Positions 22,943 to 34,264 of a stretch of DNA of 64,000 nucleotides are shown in pieces. The DNA lies in contig OY482848.1 in the NCBI GenBank assembly GCA_960531495.1, positions 32,239,177 to 32,303,176 of the forward strand, given 5' to 3'. Position numbers and translations under genes: made by a program. Position 1 is the stretch's first letter; every line of letters begins with the position of its first letter. The notes under the pieces were generated by a model. The model did no database searches. It was given only the letters and a program-made list of their open reading frames with translations, and had not been told where the DNA came from. The DNA is from Zeus faber (lineage: Eukaryota; Chordata; Actinopteri; Zeiformes; Zeidae).

Positions 22943-25900
22943 AATTCATCAAGAAACTTCAGTTTTTATGTTATTGATATGGGCTGAACGCCCCTCCACA
23001 ACGATTATAATTAAAAGTTGTCTACCTTTTTACACCACATGGGGGCCCACTAATGAGCTAAATTTCTCACTTTTTTTTTTTTTTTTTATAAAACCTTGAC
23101 TAGAATCTTTATTCTTTCCACACAGGCATCATGGCTCAGGATCATGTTCTTGTTTAGTGTGATTCATGCATCCAAATTCACTCTTCAAAACTGAAACAAC
23201 TATATAAACATTATTTAAAAAAGCATTGCAAGCCTAAAGCTCCCTGCCAGTGACTTTACCCCCCTCTCGACATCGTGTAGTACTCTCACCAGTGTAATGC
23301 TGTGTTTAAAATTTACCGTTTACCGTTTACAAGGTTAATAATGATGTAGCAAACTGCAGGAGATGCCTGGAAAATCCAGATGAGATTTTTTACAACATAA
23401 ATAACATAAAACTATTCTAAATAGTTGCTGGTAAAACTGTGGACATATATTTGATATGAATGGTGTGCATAGCCCTCTCAAGTTTTGAGGGCATTCTGGG
23501 ATCAAGTTGTTATAATAATGGAATCCATATACGAGTGTCAACATTTCACAAGTCCAGTAAACCTGATCCTTGAAACTCCCCCTGTAACCTCATCCAGCAA
23601 GGCCTCTTGACATACATACATATATAGAGTACTTTTTTTTTTCTCTAAATTGAATGACAAAAAATGGCTTATCCCACAAAAAACAGAAATGAATAAATGG
23701 AAAGAAACAGTTTATGTATACCAAATAGAATTAAAAACACAAAAAAAAACTTTGAGCTAAGATGGGAGTTGAACAAATGGGTACATTTTAATTTTCAAAG
23801 TAATAATAAACATAATCTTAATAATCTTTGGTATATCACCCATGGGAACCCTGTAATATATGAATCTAGGTATGTAAATGTGTATTGATGAGTCATCACA
23901 CTTACCCCAACTTTCTTTTTGTATTCTAACTGGTCTGTACTATCCATGTAACCATATGTGACCCACCGCAGACTTGAGGTACATATGGTGGCTTTTGACT
24001 ATTTTTTTGAAAGTGAAGAATCAGAGCTTCAAAACAAGGTGTCACTTGCTCAAATCAAGCAAATGTTTTTAAAGCTATGACTTGTTAATTACAAGGGGGT
24101 GGCAAACTGTGATTCTGAGATAATCACCTTCAAAGTTTTCCCCACACTTGGCTTCATTCAGCCAGCTCCCAGAATGCAAATGGTTGGAGGACCAACACAA
24201 CCTGGTTACTTCCACATGGCTACTTGACACCCTGCTCAATGGAGACTTGACACCCTGCTGAATGGGGCAATCGCATCGAACAACCGCATTGTTCTTGTGT
24301 TTTGAGGGAATGTTGAACAGCGTCATCTTCCTCCACCCGCTTCTCGTCATCCATAACAACATGGAAACGAAAGTTTCCGGATCCTCGGCTTGTTTACGGA
24401 AGTGACGTCAGCATGACTTCTTCAGTGGTATACGCCCACTCCACAATAATGTCTCTGTGTGTGTAATCTCATTTTCCTTCTAGAAAGGTTTTTTCAATTT
24501 ATTTGGCGGCTCCTGGCGATATATGAAATGCGCAAGATAGTGCCCCACAGATTGGGGCTCTTCATGAATAGATTCCTGTCTGCATGTTCTTAAAACTTTC
24601 TACCAGTACTTAATACTCTTTTTCTTCTATCCTTGACTCTTCATCTCATTTTGCTTCAGCACAAATACTGACCATCAGTATTTAAGAATATGCTTTTGAA
24701 ATTGGACAATTAAACTCAAAAATTGGATAATAATATGAAAGGAAACACTGGAGATTGTTTTACTATTTTTTGATAGTGAAACCTCAAATACCCAAATCTT
24801 TAAAATATTTACCTTGAAAAAAAATGAACAGAAAAGTGAACAAGGTTTGTAAAGAAAATTCCCAACAGGACGACAAACCAGCCAGGATTGATGTGTGATA
24901 CAGCAGCATACAGGAGGTGGAGAGACTTAGCCAGTCAGTGAGGTTAAAGCCTTTTTTTTTTTTTTTTTAACTCCTGACATCAAAGCTCTCCTGTCCTTGA
25001 AGTCCTTCAGTTTTTCTTATGCTTCTTCATTCAAATGATTGCTCCTGTAATGGGCAAAGAGTTGTTTATCATTTAAAAGACAAAATGGTTTAAAGAAGTG
25101 ATTAATAAGTCATTTAAGAAATTCACATTGTTGTGAACTTTTATTGAAATTGTATAAGCACTCCTGTTTTCTGGCTTACCTCCAGTGGTACTCTGGTCCA
25201 CATTTATACAATTCCTTGCCTTTGTCACGGTAAACAACAGTGTACAGTTGCAAGGGCGTGGACTCTTGCCTGTGTCAAAGCCACACGTTAAAGCCACACG
25301 TTTAACAGTTACAGTAAAATTTTGACATCTAAGAAGGTTGTGCCATGTTCCACGTTGTGTCCATGTTGCAGGTGTATTATTAGATTCATTGCATTATGCA
25401 TTATAAGATTCTAATGGATATTGACAATGAGTTAAAGTGTGACATGTAATAATGTAAAATACCTGGTCTACAAATAAAAAAAAGTGAAATCTCACCTCTG
25501 GCGGAAGCACATCCATGACAAATGCCACCGAGAAGCACAACATTGAGCCTGTCCTCCTTCTTTGCACAAGGAGATGTGACTTTTCTGCTTCCTTCTTTTT
25601 CCTGTGATGATTGCCTGCAACTAAATTGCTTTTTTTACAATAAAATGAATCACAGTTTACTTCGACATTTCAAACTCACTTCGAGATGTAGCAGTAAGCT
25701 TTTGTCTTCAGTGATAAAATCCCTTACCAAGCCAGTGGTCTGTCCTGGTTAGTGCTGGGCATCTTGAGCTCTTCCCTAAAATGAAATTATAGGGTGCTTA
25801 AACATGTTACAATGAATAGGTGCAGTTAAGTACTCTGAATAAGTTATTTAATTTCCTTGATCATTTGCACTTCCTTACTGACCACAAGCCTCTTGAAAGA

Positions 25901-26583
25901 TGGGTTCTTACCATCCAGGCTTCTGATATCTTTGTCCATGGTAACATCACTGTGGCGGATAAAGGGACATGGTTAAGAACCAGCTGCAGACCACAGCACA
26001 GTTTCCTTTCCTGCGGCCACCAAGCTGCCTCAAATCGGCGCTGATTGGTCCGACTCGAGGCAGGGAGTTTTCTTAATGTTTGTGTGTCTTACAGAGGGGG
26101 ATCGGTGCATGGGCTCATGAGCAGCCCAGCAGCGGTACACCATTTCTCCTGAGCCAGTGAGGATCATTATTATCCACATTATTATAATCATAATCCTCAG
26201 TTGTTATATAAAGTTGTGGCCAGCGTGCCGTGTTGTGAAATGGACAATAAAACTCTCGCCATGTTGCCGCGCCACAACCATTAAGGCTCATCTCCCTTCC
26301 CAAACCCTTACCTGTGGGAAGAGACCGTGGTTTTCCGGGGAATCATGTCCCCTTGGGATCACATTTTTTTGTGGACATTTGTTGGTTTAAGATAGTGGAA
26401 CCCTGTTTCAGAGTCTGGTGTTTTATTATTTTAAGGTAGAGGAACCCTGCGCCACGCCCCATGCTAGGCAAAACCGCCACAGTGTGATTATAATTATTTG
26501 ATTTTAGTTTGAAATACTTACTCAAACAAGCGGCAATGGACTGGCCTGCATCCCACACCACCTGCCGTTTTGGAGATGCTCTG
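22943..26583. other. Host spacer between two convergent ERV tails
   Basis: No gene recognised. It contains a short tandem repeat at 24222-24262 (CTTGACACCCTGCT twice) and, at 24335-24470, an unclassified repeat shared with 43100-43262. Homopolymer runs and small orphan frames only. Confidence 0.45.
24335..24470 (+). repeat. Unclassified repeat shared with 43100-43262
   Basis: Shared blocks include GTTTACGGAAGT, CATGACTTCTTC, GTGGTATACG and ATGTCTCTGTGTGTGT in the same order and orientation in both copies. Confidence 0.65.
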
Positions 26584-26662
26584 ATTCAAGATTCAACATT
26601 CAAGAGGTTTCTTTGTCACATACATATACATACTTTCATACATATATGCAGTGAAATGTAAT
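26584..26662 (-). mobile_element. LINE 3' end scrap with TTGAATC tail
   Basis: Complement of the LINE 3' terminus seen in full at 62176-62660: ATTCAAGATTCAACATTCAAG followed by TTTGTCACATACATATAC. It is truncated after about 80 bp. Confidence 0.75.
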
Positions 26663-26916
26663 ATTGGATTGACCCAGTCGTCTAGCCACCACAATTTGGT
26701 ACTTGTCAAAGTTGCTCAGATCCTTATGCTTGCCAATTTTTCCTGCTTCCAACACATAAACTTTAAGAACCGACTGTTCACTTGCTGCCTGATATATCCC
26801 ACCTCTTGAAAGGTGCCATTGCAACAAGATAAGCAATGTCATTTACTTCACCTGTCACCTGATTTAATGTTGTGGCTGATCGGGCTATGTAGTGTAGTTT
26901 AGTTTCTAGATGGGTG

Positions 26917-27357
26917 TGATGTGTTGAAGAATGAAGGAGTGACCGCTGACACTGACTTGAATAAAATAATGATTTTATTACACAAATCAGCATCAAACCA
27001 GACTTGCCATGGATGTCCTGGGAGAGACCCGAGCCAGATGGAATCTCTCCCAAGTGCCGCTCTGCACTCGCTTTTAAAGCTATACAAAGATAACATACCA
27101 CATCTGGTTCCAATCCATAGGTGCCCGCTCAGCCTATATCCTGTCCTAAATGTAAACCTTTCCTCCTCTGGTCGAGCTGGAAGAAGCAACAAAATTCCTC
27201 TCCCATAGGACCTCTCAATAGACCCATTGTTGTTTTCGTTCTTCGTATGACATCGAGGCAATAAATCTAATACTAACATAGTTAATATTATGACCGCACT
27301 ATATCTCAGCTTTGGGAGCTCAGTAACCTATTCACCTCAAACCTTCCAGACACCTCA
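26917..27357 (-). repeat. 3' LTR of the minus-strand ERV (441 bp)
   Basis: In minus-strand sense it begins TGAGGTGTCTGG and ends CAACACATCA, the termini of the 22597-22942 LTR. TTTAAAAGCGAG (about 27068-27080) is a TATA candidate, and AATAAAAT near 26960-26985 supplies the poly(A) signal. The middle differs strongly from the other LTR in sequence and length. Confidence 0.82.
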
Positions 27358-27359
27358 TA

Positions 27360-27370
27360 TTCCCCCCTTC
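27360..27370 (-). promoter_or_regulatory. ERV polypurine tract
   Basis: GAAGGGGGGAA on the minus strand immediately before the LTR, conserved in the plus-strand copy (22584-22594). It primes plus-strand DNA synthesis in retroviruses. Confidence 0.8.
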
Positions 27371-27402
27371 GAGACTACACAAAGTCTCGACAGAGAGAAG
27401 AG

Positions 27403-27753
27403 TGTCAGGGTTCGCCCGGGTCCTACCAGCATCAGCCACTAGATGCCGCCAGTACTGCCTTTTCAAGGTTGCTCTGCTTCACCTATTTCTGTTCCTGATT
27501 ACCCTGCCTCATTAGATGATATGTTTCACCTGTGTCTCGTTTGGTCGTCCCTATTTAGACCCTGTCGTTTGTGTCCTCGGGCGCTCAGTCTTGAGTTTGT
27601 CTAACCTCATGACAACGCTCTTGTTCCAAGCTCCCGAGACTTCTTATTTGTTTTTGCCCAGTTTTGTACTTGTTTTGAGTAAAACCTCTATTTTTGCCAC
27701 CTCGCCTCTGCCTTGTTCTCTGCACCTGGGTTCACTCAGCATACCCCCTAACA
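27403..27753 (+). repeat. Gypsy 5' LTR
   Basis: 351 bp, TG...CA ends. Compared with the 3' LTR it has T for C in GCCAGTACTGCC and T for C in TTGTTCCAAG. Confidence 0.95.
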
Positions 27754-27771
27754 GCAAGACTGAGCCACAAC

Positions 27772-28758
27772 ATGGACCCAGCAGAGAGCCAGCCTCCAGA
27801 GGTGGAGAGCCTGCGGGTGGCCTTGACGAACCAAGGGGCTGCGATTGGCCGACACGAGCGGGTTCTCCAACAAGTCCTGGACAACCTGCAGTCGCTCGCC
27901 CAGGCCGTCCAGCAGAGCCAGGCACAGGCTCCACCTATGGCCCCTGCGCCAGCGCTGCCTCCCATGGACCCGCGTCCTCCAGAGCACCGCGAACCACGAC
28001 TGCCGGCGCCAGAGAGGTACGACGGTAACCCAGGGGGCTGTCGTGGCTTTCTGACACAATGCTCCCTGGCTTTCGAGCTCCAGCCGTCACAGTTCCCCAC
28101 CCAGCGCTCACAGGTGGCATACGTGGTCACGCTACTCACCGGCAAAGCACTCTCCTGGGCCACAGCCATCTGGAATCGGCAAACCCCGGCCTGCTCCAGC
28201 TACCAGGCTTTTGCCGGGGAGATGCGCCGAGTGTTCGACCACTCAGTCAGTGGGAGGGGGGCGTCGACACGGCTCCTCCGGCTCCGCCAGGGGGGACAGA
28301 GCGTGGCGGACTACGCCATCGCATTCCGCACCCTCGCCGTGGCGTCTGGATGGAACAGCGAGGCACTCATCGCGGCCTTCCAGGAGGGCCTCAATGAGGG
28401 GGTCAAGGACGAGCTGGCATCCCGGGAGGCGCAGGAGGACCTGGACACACTCATCGATGCAGCGATTCGGGTGGACAACCGCCTCCGGGAGAGACAAGGG
28501 GAACGCGTTTTCCCCGCTTCACCAACACCAGCGCGCAGAGCGGCTCTGGGGACGAGGCCTCCCGAGCATCTCCTGGCTATCCCGAGCGCGCCTCCAGCAT
28601 CAAGGGAGGAGCCGATGCAAGTAGGCAGCACATGGCTCTCTCGGTCCGAACGTGACCGGCGGATGAGAGAGCGCTGCTGCTTGTACTGTGGGATCCCGGG
28701 GCATTTCCGTTCTTCCTGCCCTGAGCTCTCGGGAAAAGCCAACTCTCGTCCAGGGTAG
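27772..28758 (+). CDS. gag: Gypsy Gag (capsid and nucleocapsid)
   Basis: 328 aa from [18 protein letters not shown], the first ATG after the 5' LTR; an upstream in-frame ATG at 27694 lies within the LTR. The N-terminal helix has a coiled-coil look ([14 protein letters not shown]). The middle matches the Ty3-type capsid fold region ([18 protein letters not shown]). A single zinc knuckle [14 protein letters not shown] (CX2CX4HX4C) near residues 303-316 would bind RNA. Gag forms the particle that packages the element RNA. Confidence 0.92.
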   Translation: MDPAESQPPEVESLRVALTNQGAAIGRHERVLQQVLDNLQSLAQAVQQSQAQAPPMAPAPALPPMDPRPPEHREPRLPAPERYDGNPGGCRGFLTQCSLAFELQPSQFPTQRSQVAYVVTLLTGKALSWATAIWNRQTPACSSYQAFAGEMRRVFDHSVSGRGASTRLLRLRQGGQSVADYAIAFRTLAVASGWNSEALIAAFQEGLNEGVKDELASREAQEDLDTLIDAAIRVDNRLRERQGERVFPASPTPARRAALGTRPPEHLLAIPSAPPASREEPMQVGSTWLSRSERDRRMRERCCLYCGIPGHFRSSCPELSGKANSRPG

Positions 28759-31700
28759 GGAGAACTGCGACGACGCCAACCTTCTCTCCCGAGCTCGAGG
28801 CGACCAGGGTCCTGCTGGCTGCCTCCCTCGCCTGGGGAGATCAACATCACTCCCTCCAAGCTATGGTGGATGCCGGCGCTGCAGGAAGCTTCCTGGATGT
28901 AGGGCTAGCAAAAGCCCTAAAGCTCCCTCTGGCACCTCTAGAGCACCCTCTCACGGTGACAGCCCTGGATGGAAGACCACTGGGTTCCGGTAGCGTGTGC
29001 CATCTCACCGCTCCCCTTTGGCTGTCACTGGAGGGAAAACATTCAGAGGTAATCCAGCTCCACCTCATCCACTCTCCTGAGTTTCCACTGGTCCTGGGCT
29101 ACCCATGGCTAGCCCGTCACAACCCACATCTGGACTGGGCCTCCGGGCGTCTCACCGAATGGGGCCCTGCCTGCCACACCACCTGTCTTCGTTCTAGTCC
29201 GTCTTCTCACCCTCTCGAGTCTCCAGTCCGTGTCCAAGCTCGGGCCCCTTCCCAAGCCCCTGCCCACTCCGGAGTTCCTGTCCGTGTCCTGGCTCCAGTC
29301 CGTATTCAAGGTCCCATCCATCCCGAGTTTTCACGAGTGCCCCACGAGTATGCCGATCTGAGGGAGGTCTTCAGCAAGAGACGGGCCACCACGCTTCCTC
29401 CCCATCGGTCCTATGACTGCGCCATCGACCTTCTGCCTGGCACCTGCCCTCCTCGAGGACGTCTCTTCTCTCTCTCTGCCCCTGAGACTACAGCCATGAA
29501 GGAGTACATCCGGGGGGCGCTCACCTCAGGGTTCATCCGCCCTTCTACCTCCCCGGCGGGCGCAGGCTTTTTCTTCGTGGGTAAGAAGGATGGCGGCCTG
29601 CGTCCCTGCATTGATTACCGTGGTCTGAACAAGATCACGGTCAAGAATCGCTACCCCCTTCCTCTCATGTCCACATCTTTCGAGCAACTGCAAGGCGCCA
29701 CCATCTTCACCAAACTCGATCTTCGAAACGCATACAATCTCGTCCGCGTCCGCGAGGGGGATGAGTGGAAGACCGCCTTCAACACACCTACCGGCCATTA
29801 TGAATACCTGGTCATGCCTTTTGGATTGGCCAATGCTCCCGCTGTCTTCCAGGCCTTTGTAAACGACGTCCTCCGTGAGTTTCTCAACCGCTCCGTGTTT
29901 GTCTACATCGATGACATCCTCATCTTCTCCAGGACCCTTCCCGAACACATACAGCATGTGAGACAGGTCCTTCACCGCCTGCTCGCCAATGGCCTCTATG
30001 TGAAGCTGGAGAAGAGTGAGTTCCACGCCACCACCGTTCAGTTCCTGGGGTTCGTCATCACCGAGGGTCACGTCCAGATGGATCCTGCCAAGACCGAGGC
30101 CGTCCGGGACTGGCCACCACCCACCTCGGTCAAACAGGTGCAGCGCTTCCTCGGGTTTGCCAATTTTTACAGGCGATTCATTCGGGGTTTTAGCACGGTT
30201 ACAGGTCCCCTCACCGCCCTCACTAGGACATCCACAGCCCGCTTCGCCTGGACTGCGGAGGCTGAGGGGGCGTTCAGGGCTCTCAAGATGCGGTTCACCG
30301 CTGCCCCTGTCCTGGCCACACCAGAGCCTACCCTACCCTTCGTGGTGGAGGTGGATGCTTCCGATGTGGGAGTGGGGGCCGTTTTGTCCCAAAGGACTCA
30401 CGACAGGAAGCTCCATCCATGTGCTTTCTTCTCCCGTCGCCTCACCCCAGCGGAACGGAACTATGACATAGGGAACCGGGAGCTACTGGCAGTCAAACTG
30501 GCGTTGGAGGAGTGGCGGCACTGGCTGGAGGGGGCCCAACACCCATTTGTCGTCTGGACCGACCACAAGAACCTGACATACATTCAGGAGGCCAAACGCC
30601 TCAACTCCCGTCAAGCCCGATGGGCCTTGTTCTTCAATCGGTTCAACTTCATCCTGTCGTATCGTCCCGGGTCCAAGAACCTCAAGCCCGACGCTCTCTC
30701 CAGACAGTTTCAACCTCCTGAGCTGGTTGAACTCCCCGAGCCCATTCTCCAGAGCTCCTGCATCTTGGCTCCGGTCCGCTGGGGAATCGAGACGCAGGTC
30801 CGGCAGGCCCAAAGGAGGGAGGCGGATCCCGGCAACGGGCCCCCGGGTCACCTGTTTGTCCCGAAGGCTGTCCGATCACAAGTCCTGCAATGGGGGCATT
30901 CATCCCGCCTCACTGGCCACCCGGGGATCTCCAGGACCCTCGAGTTCCTCCGCAGGCGTTTCTGGTGGCCTACCATGGAGCAGGACGTCTGGTCCTTCGT
31001 CGCTGCCTGCACCATCTGCACCCAGAACAAGAACCCCCGGTCACGTCCCATGGGGCTGCTGCATCCCCTTCCCATCCCCAGTCGGCCCTGGTCACACCTC
31101 TCAGTGGACTTCATCACCGGCCTTCCACCGTCTCGGGGCCACACTGTCATCTTTGTCGTTGTAGACCGGTTCTCCAAGGCTTGCCGTTTTATTCCTCTGC
31201 CCAAGCTCCCCTCAGCTCTGGAGACTGCTGAGCTCATGGTGCAGCACGTTTTCAGGGTGTTTGGCCTGCCCCTGGACGTGGTGTCAGACCGCGATCCGCA
31301 GTTTGCATCCCGGTTCTGGAAAGCATTCCACCAGCTCCTCGGCGCCTCCGTCAGCCTGTCCTCCGGTTTCCACCCGCAATCCAATGGCCAGACGGAGCGG
31401 GTCAACCAGGACCTGGAGACAACACTGAGGTGCCTCGTGTCCTCCAACCCTGCCTCCTGGAGCGACCATCTAGTGTGGGCGGAATACGCTCACAACACTC
31501 TGCGCTGCTCTTCCACTGGCATGTCCCCGTTTGAGTGCCAGTTCGGGTACGTACCTCCTCTGTTTCAGGAGCAGGAGGCGGAGGTGGGAGTGCCGTCAGC
31601 CCAGCGGTTCGTCCAGCGGTGCCGACGGACCTGGCAGAGTGCTCGTCAGGCCCTGCTGAGGACATCCCGGCAGCAGCAGATCCAGGCTAACCGACGGCGC

Positions 31701-32219
31701 AGACCAGCGCCTATGCTCCGTCCGGGCCAGAGGGTCTGGCTGTCCACCAGGGACCTTCCATTACGGGTGGAATCACGCAAGCTCGCGCCACGGTATGTTG
31801 GGCCCTTCAAGATCGTGCGGCGGGTCAATCCTGCCGCATACCGTCTTCTGCTCCCCAGGTCCATGAGGATAAACCCCACCTTCCACGTGTCGCGGCTCCG
31901 ACCGGTGGTCACCAGCACCTTGGCGCCCACCACGAGGCCTCCTCCGGCGCCTCGCATCATCGACGGTCAGCCCGCCTACACGGTCCGCCGGCTCCTGGAC
32001 TCCCGCCAGGTCCGCGGGGCCCTGCAATACCTGGTGGACTGGGAGGGTTACGGGCCGGAGGAGCGCTCCTGGGTTCCGGCCCGGGATATCCTGGACCCCT
32101 CCCTGATCCAGGATTTCCGCCGTCGCCACCCGACACTCCCTGGAGGAACGTCGGGAGCCGTTCCTAGACGGGGGGGTCCTGTCAGGGTTCGCCCGGGTCC
32201 TACCAGCATCAGCCACTAG
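28725..32219 (+). CDS. pol: Gypsy Pol: protease, RT, RNase H, integrase, chromodomain
   Basis: Open in the -1 frame relative to gag from 28725; from the ATG at 28863 it is 1118 aa. Protease: VDAGAAGSF, with Ala where Ser/Thr usually follows the Asp. [23 protein letters not shown] and the catalytic [10 protein letters not shown]. RNase [18 protein letters not shown]. Integrase: [10 protein letters not shown] and CTICTQNK (zinc finger), [19 protein letters not shown] and [13 protein letters not shown] (DDE). The C-terminal chromodomain ([28 protein letters not shown]) may steer integration to chromatin marks. Pol is most likely made as a Gag-Pol frameshift product. Confidence 0.95.
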   Translation, partial: ALGKSQLSSRVGRTATTPTFSPELEATRVLLAASLAWGDQHHSLQAMVDAGAAGSFLDVGLAKALKLPLAPLEHPLTVTALDGRPLGSGSVCHLTAPLWLSLEGKHSEVIQLHLIHSPEFPLVLGYPWLARHNPHLDWASGRLTEWGPACHTTCLRSSPSSHPLESPVRVQARAPSQAPAHSGVPVRVLAPVRIQGPIHPEFSRVPHEYADLREVFSKRRATTLPPHRSYDCAIDLLPGTCPPRGRLFSLSAPETTAMKEYIRGALTSGFIRPSTSPAGAGFFFVGKKDGGLRPCIDYRGLNKITVKNRYPLPLMSTSFEQLQGATIFTKLDLRNAYNLVRVREGDEWKTAFNTPTGHYEYLVMPFGLANAPAVFQAFVNDVLREFLNRSVFVYIDDILIFSRTLPEHIQHVRQVLHRLLANGLYVKLEKSEFHATTVQFLGFVITEGHVQMDPAKTEAVRDWPPPTSVKQVQRFLGFANFYRRFIRGFSTVTGPLTALTRTSTARFAWTAEAEGAFRALKMRFTAAPVLATPEPTLPFVVEVDASDVGVGAVLSQRTHDRKLHPCAFFSRRLTPAERNYDIGNRELLAVKLALEEWRHWLEGAQHPFVVWTDHKNLTYIQEAKRLNSRQARWALFFNRFNFILSYRPGSKNLKPDALSRQFQPPELVELPEPILQSSCILAPVRWGIETQVRQAQRREADPGNGPPGHLFVPKAVRSQVLQWGHSSRLTGHPGISRTLEFLRRRFWWPTMEQDVWSFVAACTICTQNKNPRSRPMGLLHPLPIPSRPWSHLSVDFITGLPPSRGHTVIFVVVDRFSKACRFIPLPKLPSALETAELMVQHVFRVFGLPLDVVSDRDPQFASRFWKAFHQLLGASVSLSSGFHPQSNGQTERVNQDLETTLRCLVSSNPASWSDHLVWAEYAHNTLRCSSTGMSPFECQFGYVPPLFQEQEAEVGVPSAQRFVQRCRRTWQSARQALLRTSRQQQIQANRRRRPAPMLRPGQRVWLSTRDLPLRVESRKLAPRYVGPFKIVRRVNPAAYRLLLPRSMRINPTFHVSRLRPVVTSTLAPTTRPPPAPRIIDGQPAYTVRRLLDSRQVRGALQYLVDWEGYGPEERSWVPARDILDPSLIQDFRRRHPTLPGGTSGAVPRRGGPVRVRPGPTSISH
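28731..28737 (+). promoter_or_regulatory. Candidate -1 ribosomal frameshift site G GGA AAA
   Basis: In the gag frame the heptamer reads G GGA AAA, an X XXY YYZ pattern, inside the 34-nt overlap of gag (to 28758) and the pol frame (from 28725). Slippage by -1 continues directly into pol. No pseudoknot was modelled. Confidence 0.65.
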
Positions 32220-32530
32220 ATGCCGCCAGCACTGCCTTTTCAAGGTTGCTCTGCTTCACCTATTTCTGTTCCTGATTACCCTGCCTCATTAGATGATATG
32301 TTTCACCTGTGTCTCGTTTGGTCGTCCCTATTTAGACCCTGTCGTTTGTGTCCTCGGGCGCTCAGTCTTGAGTTTGTCTAACCTCATGACAACGCTCTTG
32401 TCCCAAGCTCCCGAGACTTCTTATTTGTTTTTGCCCAGTTTTGTACTTGTTTTGAGTAAAACCTCTATTTTTGCCACCTCGCCTCTGCCTTGTTCTCTGC
32501 ACCTGGGTTCACTCAGCATACCCCCTAACA
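32180..32530 (+). repeat. Gypsy 3' LTR
   Basis: 351 bp, preceded by a purine-rich GACGGGGGGG tract (32169-32177) that probably serves as the polypurine tract. The pol stop codon (32217-32219) lies inside it. Confidence 0.95.
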
Positions 32531-32535
32531 AAGAG

Positions 32536-33496
32536 TAATTGAACATACGATGTTAATTGGCTTAACAGAAATCACTTAATAACAAACACAATTGGTTATA
32601 ATATACCCCTCTGACCATGCTTAGTCATAGCAATACAGAAAATTTGTGGAGTGTGAGAGCGAAAAACCCATCTGGCAGCTTCATTTCTTAGAACATCCAT
32701 CAATCAATCAAGACAGGAAAATTCTCTCACGGTCCCTCTGCCCCAGGCAACCACCTAAGGTACTCCAAATCAATTAACAGAAAAAGACGAAGGGTTTAGA
32801 CTACTGTATAGGATGTTACATATAAATGCATACATTAAGAGCCTCAGAAATAAATCAAAAAATTTGTCCAAAGTCAGGCTGGTCGACCCATCGGACCTTC
32901 CAGTGGACCTTTCCCTGCCTAGCACCAATGTCCCTCAAAAACCCGCAAAAAAAGAAAATACCTGAGGTCCCAATGTATTCACTTCATCCTACTACAGACA
33001 AAGAAGAAAAGAAAACAATAGCAAATCAAAGTAATATGTCTTGCTAAAAATATCTAGCGTAGAGTACAGGATATTCATCAATAATACAGGTTACATTGTA
33101 GTAAACAAACTCCAATATTATAAAAACATTCAGGACACACATGTATGTATTAAACTGTTGCTTTTTAACACCATCAACTTTTAATGATATTTCACTCGAC
33201 ATTCCTGATCATGATGTCTTCATTCAGGGTCCGCCGTCCATTTTCGAGTGTCCATGTTTGAATGTTCAAGTCCATTAGGCAGTTAGGATCTCTGGACACA
33301 GCCATCCTCTGACTGGTCCTGAAAGAAAGAATCACCAGCCAGTATCTTGCACAAACATCAAATACAGTATAATAATTTCACTTTTGCATTATACTTTAAC
33401 ATTATTCCAACATATGATTAACTTTTTCCTTTCCCCCCTTTGTCCATGTATTTCCCTTGTTAACAATAGTGTTGAGTAAATGATGGAATCAGATAT
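32536..33496 (-). other. ERV 3' non-coding region between env and the Gypsy insertion
   Basis: Colinear with 19750-20316 and 21990-22557 of the plus-strand ERV, sharing for example AGCTGCCAGATGGGTTTTTC on the coding sense. No frame is kept. Unusually long for a retroviral env-to-LTR gap (about 1 kb plus 45 bp past the Gypsy element). A recombination scar or lost accessory gene is possible. Confidence 0.7.
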
Positions 33497-34264
33497 TCAA
33501 AATGGGTATTTCTCTGCTAGTGTTAGCTCCTCCTTTATCACTATTTCCTCCTCATCTTCCCCGACGTCCTTACCACCCAAGAGTGGCATCTGAACACTTT
33601 CTCCCAGCATTACAACTCCTACCCATCTCAATATCATGGCCTTAGCAAAGGTCAACACCACCGTACAAAAACAAAACATCACACACAGTGATAAAAGAGC
33701 AGCTCCCATAACCTGAGCTACTATAGCTCCTAATGGTCCTAATTTGTCTTGCAGCCAGGCATTAGCTGACCACCCAGCTCCTTTTGATGGCCCAAACGCA
33801 TCCCGTATTTGTTTTAACGCATCTATGATGTTAGTCATATTGTCAGAGCCATCAGGAATCAACGTATAACAGTCATCTCCGGTTAGATTTAAAGCCACGC
33901 AAAGGCCACCTTGTTTGGCCAAAATATAATCAAGAGCCATGTCGTGTTTCATCAACGTCAATCGATGACTCCTCTGTGCGTTTGACAAATAATCAAAACC
34001 TCTTATGGTCTCATTTGCAAACCCTTGTAGAGTATACGTGATATTATCAATATGATCAGCTAAGAATGTAACCCCGTACCATGGAAACAATCCTATAGCC
34101 CATTTTTCTCCTAAAGATATCCTCCAATGATAAGACTCCAAATTGTGAAATTGTGCCAACTCTCTTTTCTTCCTACTTTTGGCAGTCTTTGCAGAATCAC
34201 CCTCATCTGTCTTTTGTCCCTTCTGAAGGACAAAAACATCATAAGGAAGTTTCAACTGTGCCAT
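33497..34264 (-). pseudogene. env: ERV env, transmembrane-subunit (TM) frame
   Basis: 255 codons from the first Met. A furin-type SRKKR site lies at residues 30-34. A GGLCVALNLTGDDCYTLIP segment (119-137) stands at the place of the gamma-type immunosuppressive/CX6CC region, but the usual adjacent cysteine pair is absent. A hydrophobic membrane anchor is at about 178-206 and an acidic cytoplasmic tail ends EKYPF. There are potential N-glycosylation sites at NIT, NET, NLT and NMT. The frame differs from that of the SU segment, with overlap at 34252-34264, so as it stands env is broken here unless the two are expressed differently. Confidence 0.85.

Larger units (their letters stand above)
27403..32530 (+). 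mobile_element. Intact chromodomain Ty3/Gypsy retrotransposon
   Basis: 5128 bp with 351-bp LTRs (27403-27753 and 32180-32530) that run TGTCAGGG to CCCCTAACA and differ at two positions by my reading. It is flanked by the 5-bp duplication AAGAG (27398-27402, 32531-32535). It encodes Gag and a Pol with protease, RT, RNase H, integrase and a C-terminal chromodomain, the chromovirus layout of fish sushi-type elements. All catalytic signatures of RT and integrase are present. It interrupts the 3' non-coding part of the ERV, so it is younger. Confidence 0.95.

Noticed and set aside
28310-32243. Long minus-strand frames across the Gypsy element
   Set aside because: GC-rich antisense shadows of gag and pol without family motifs.
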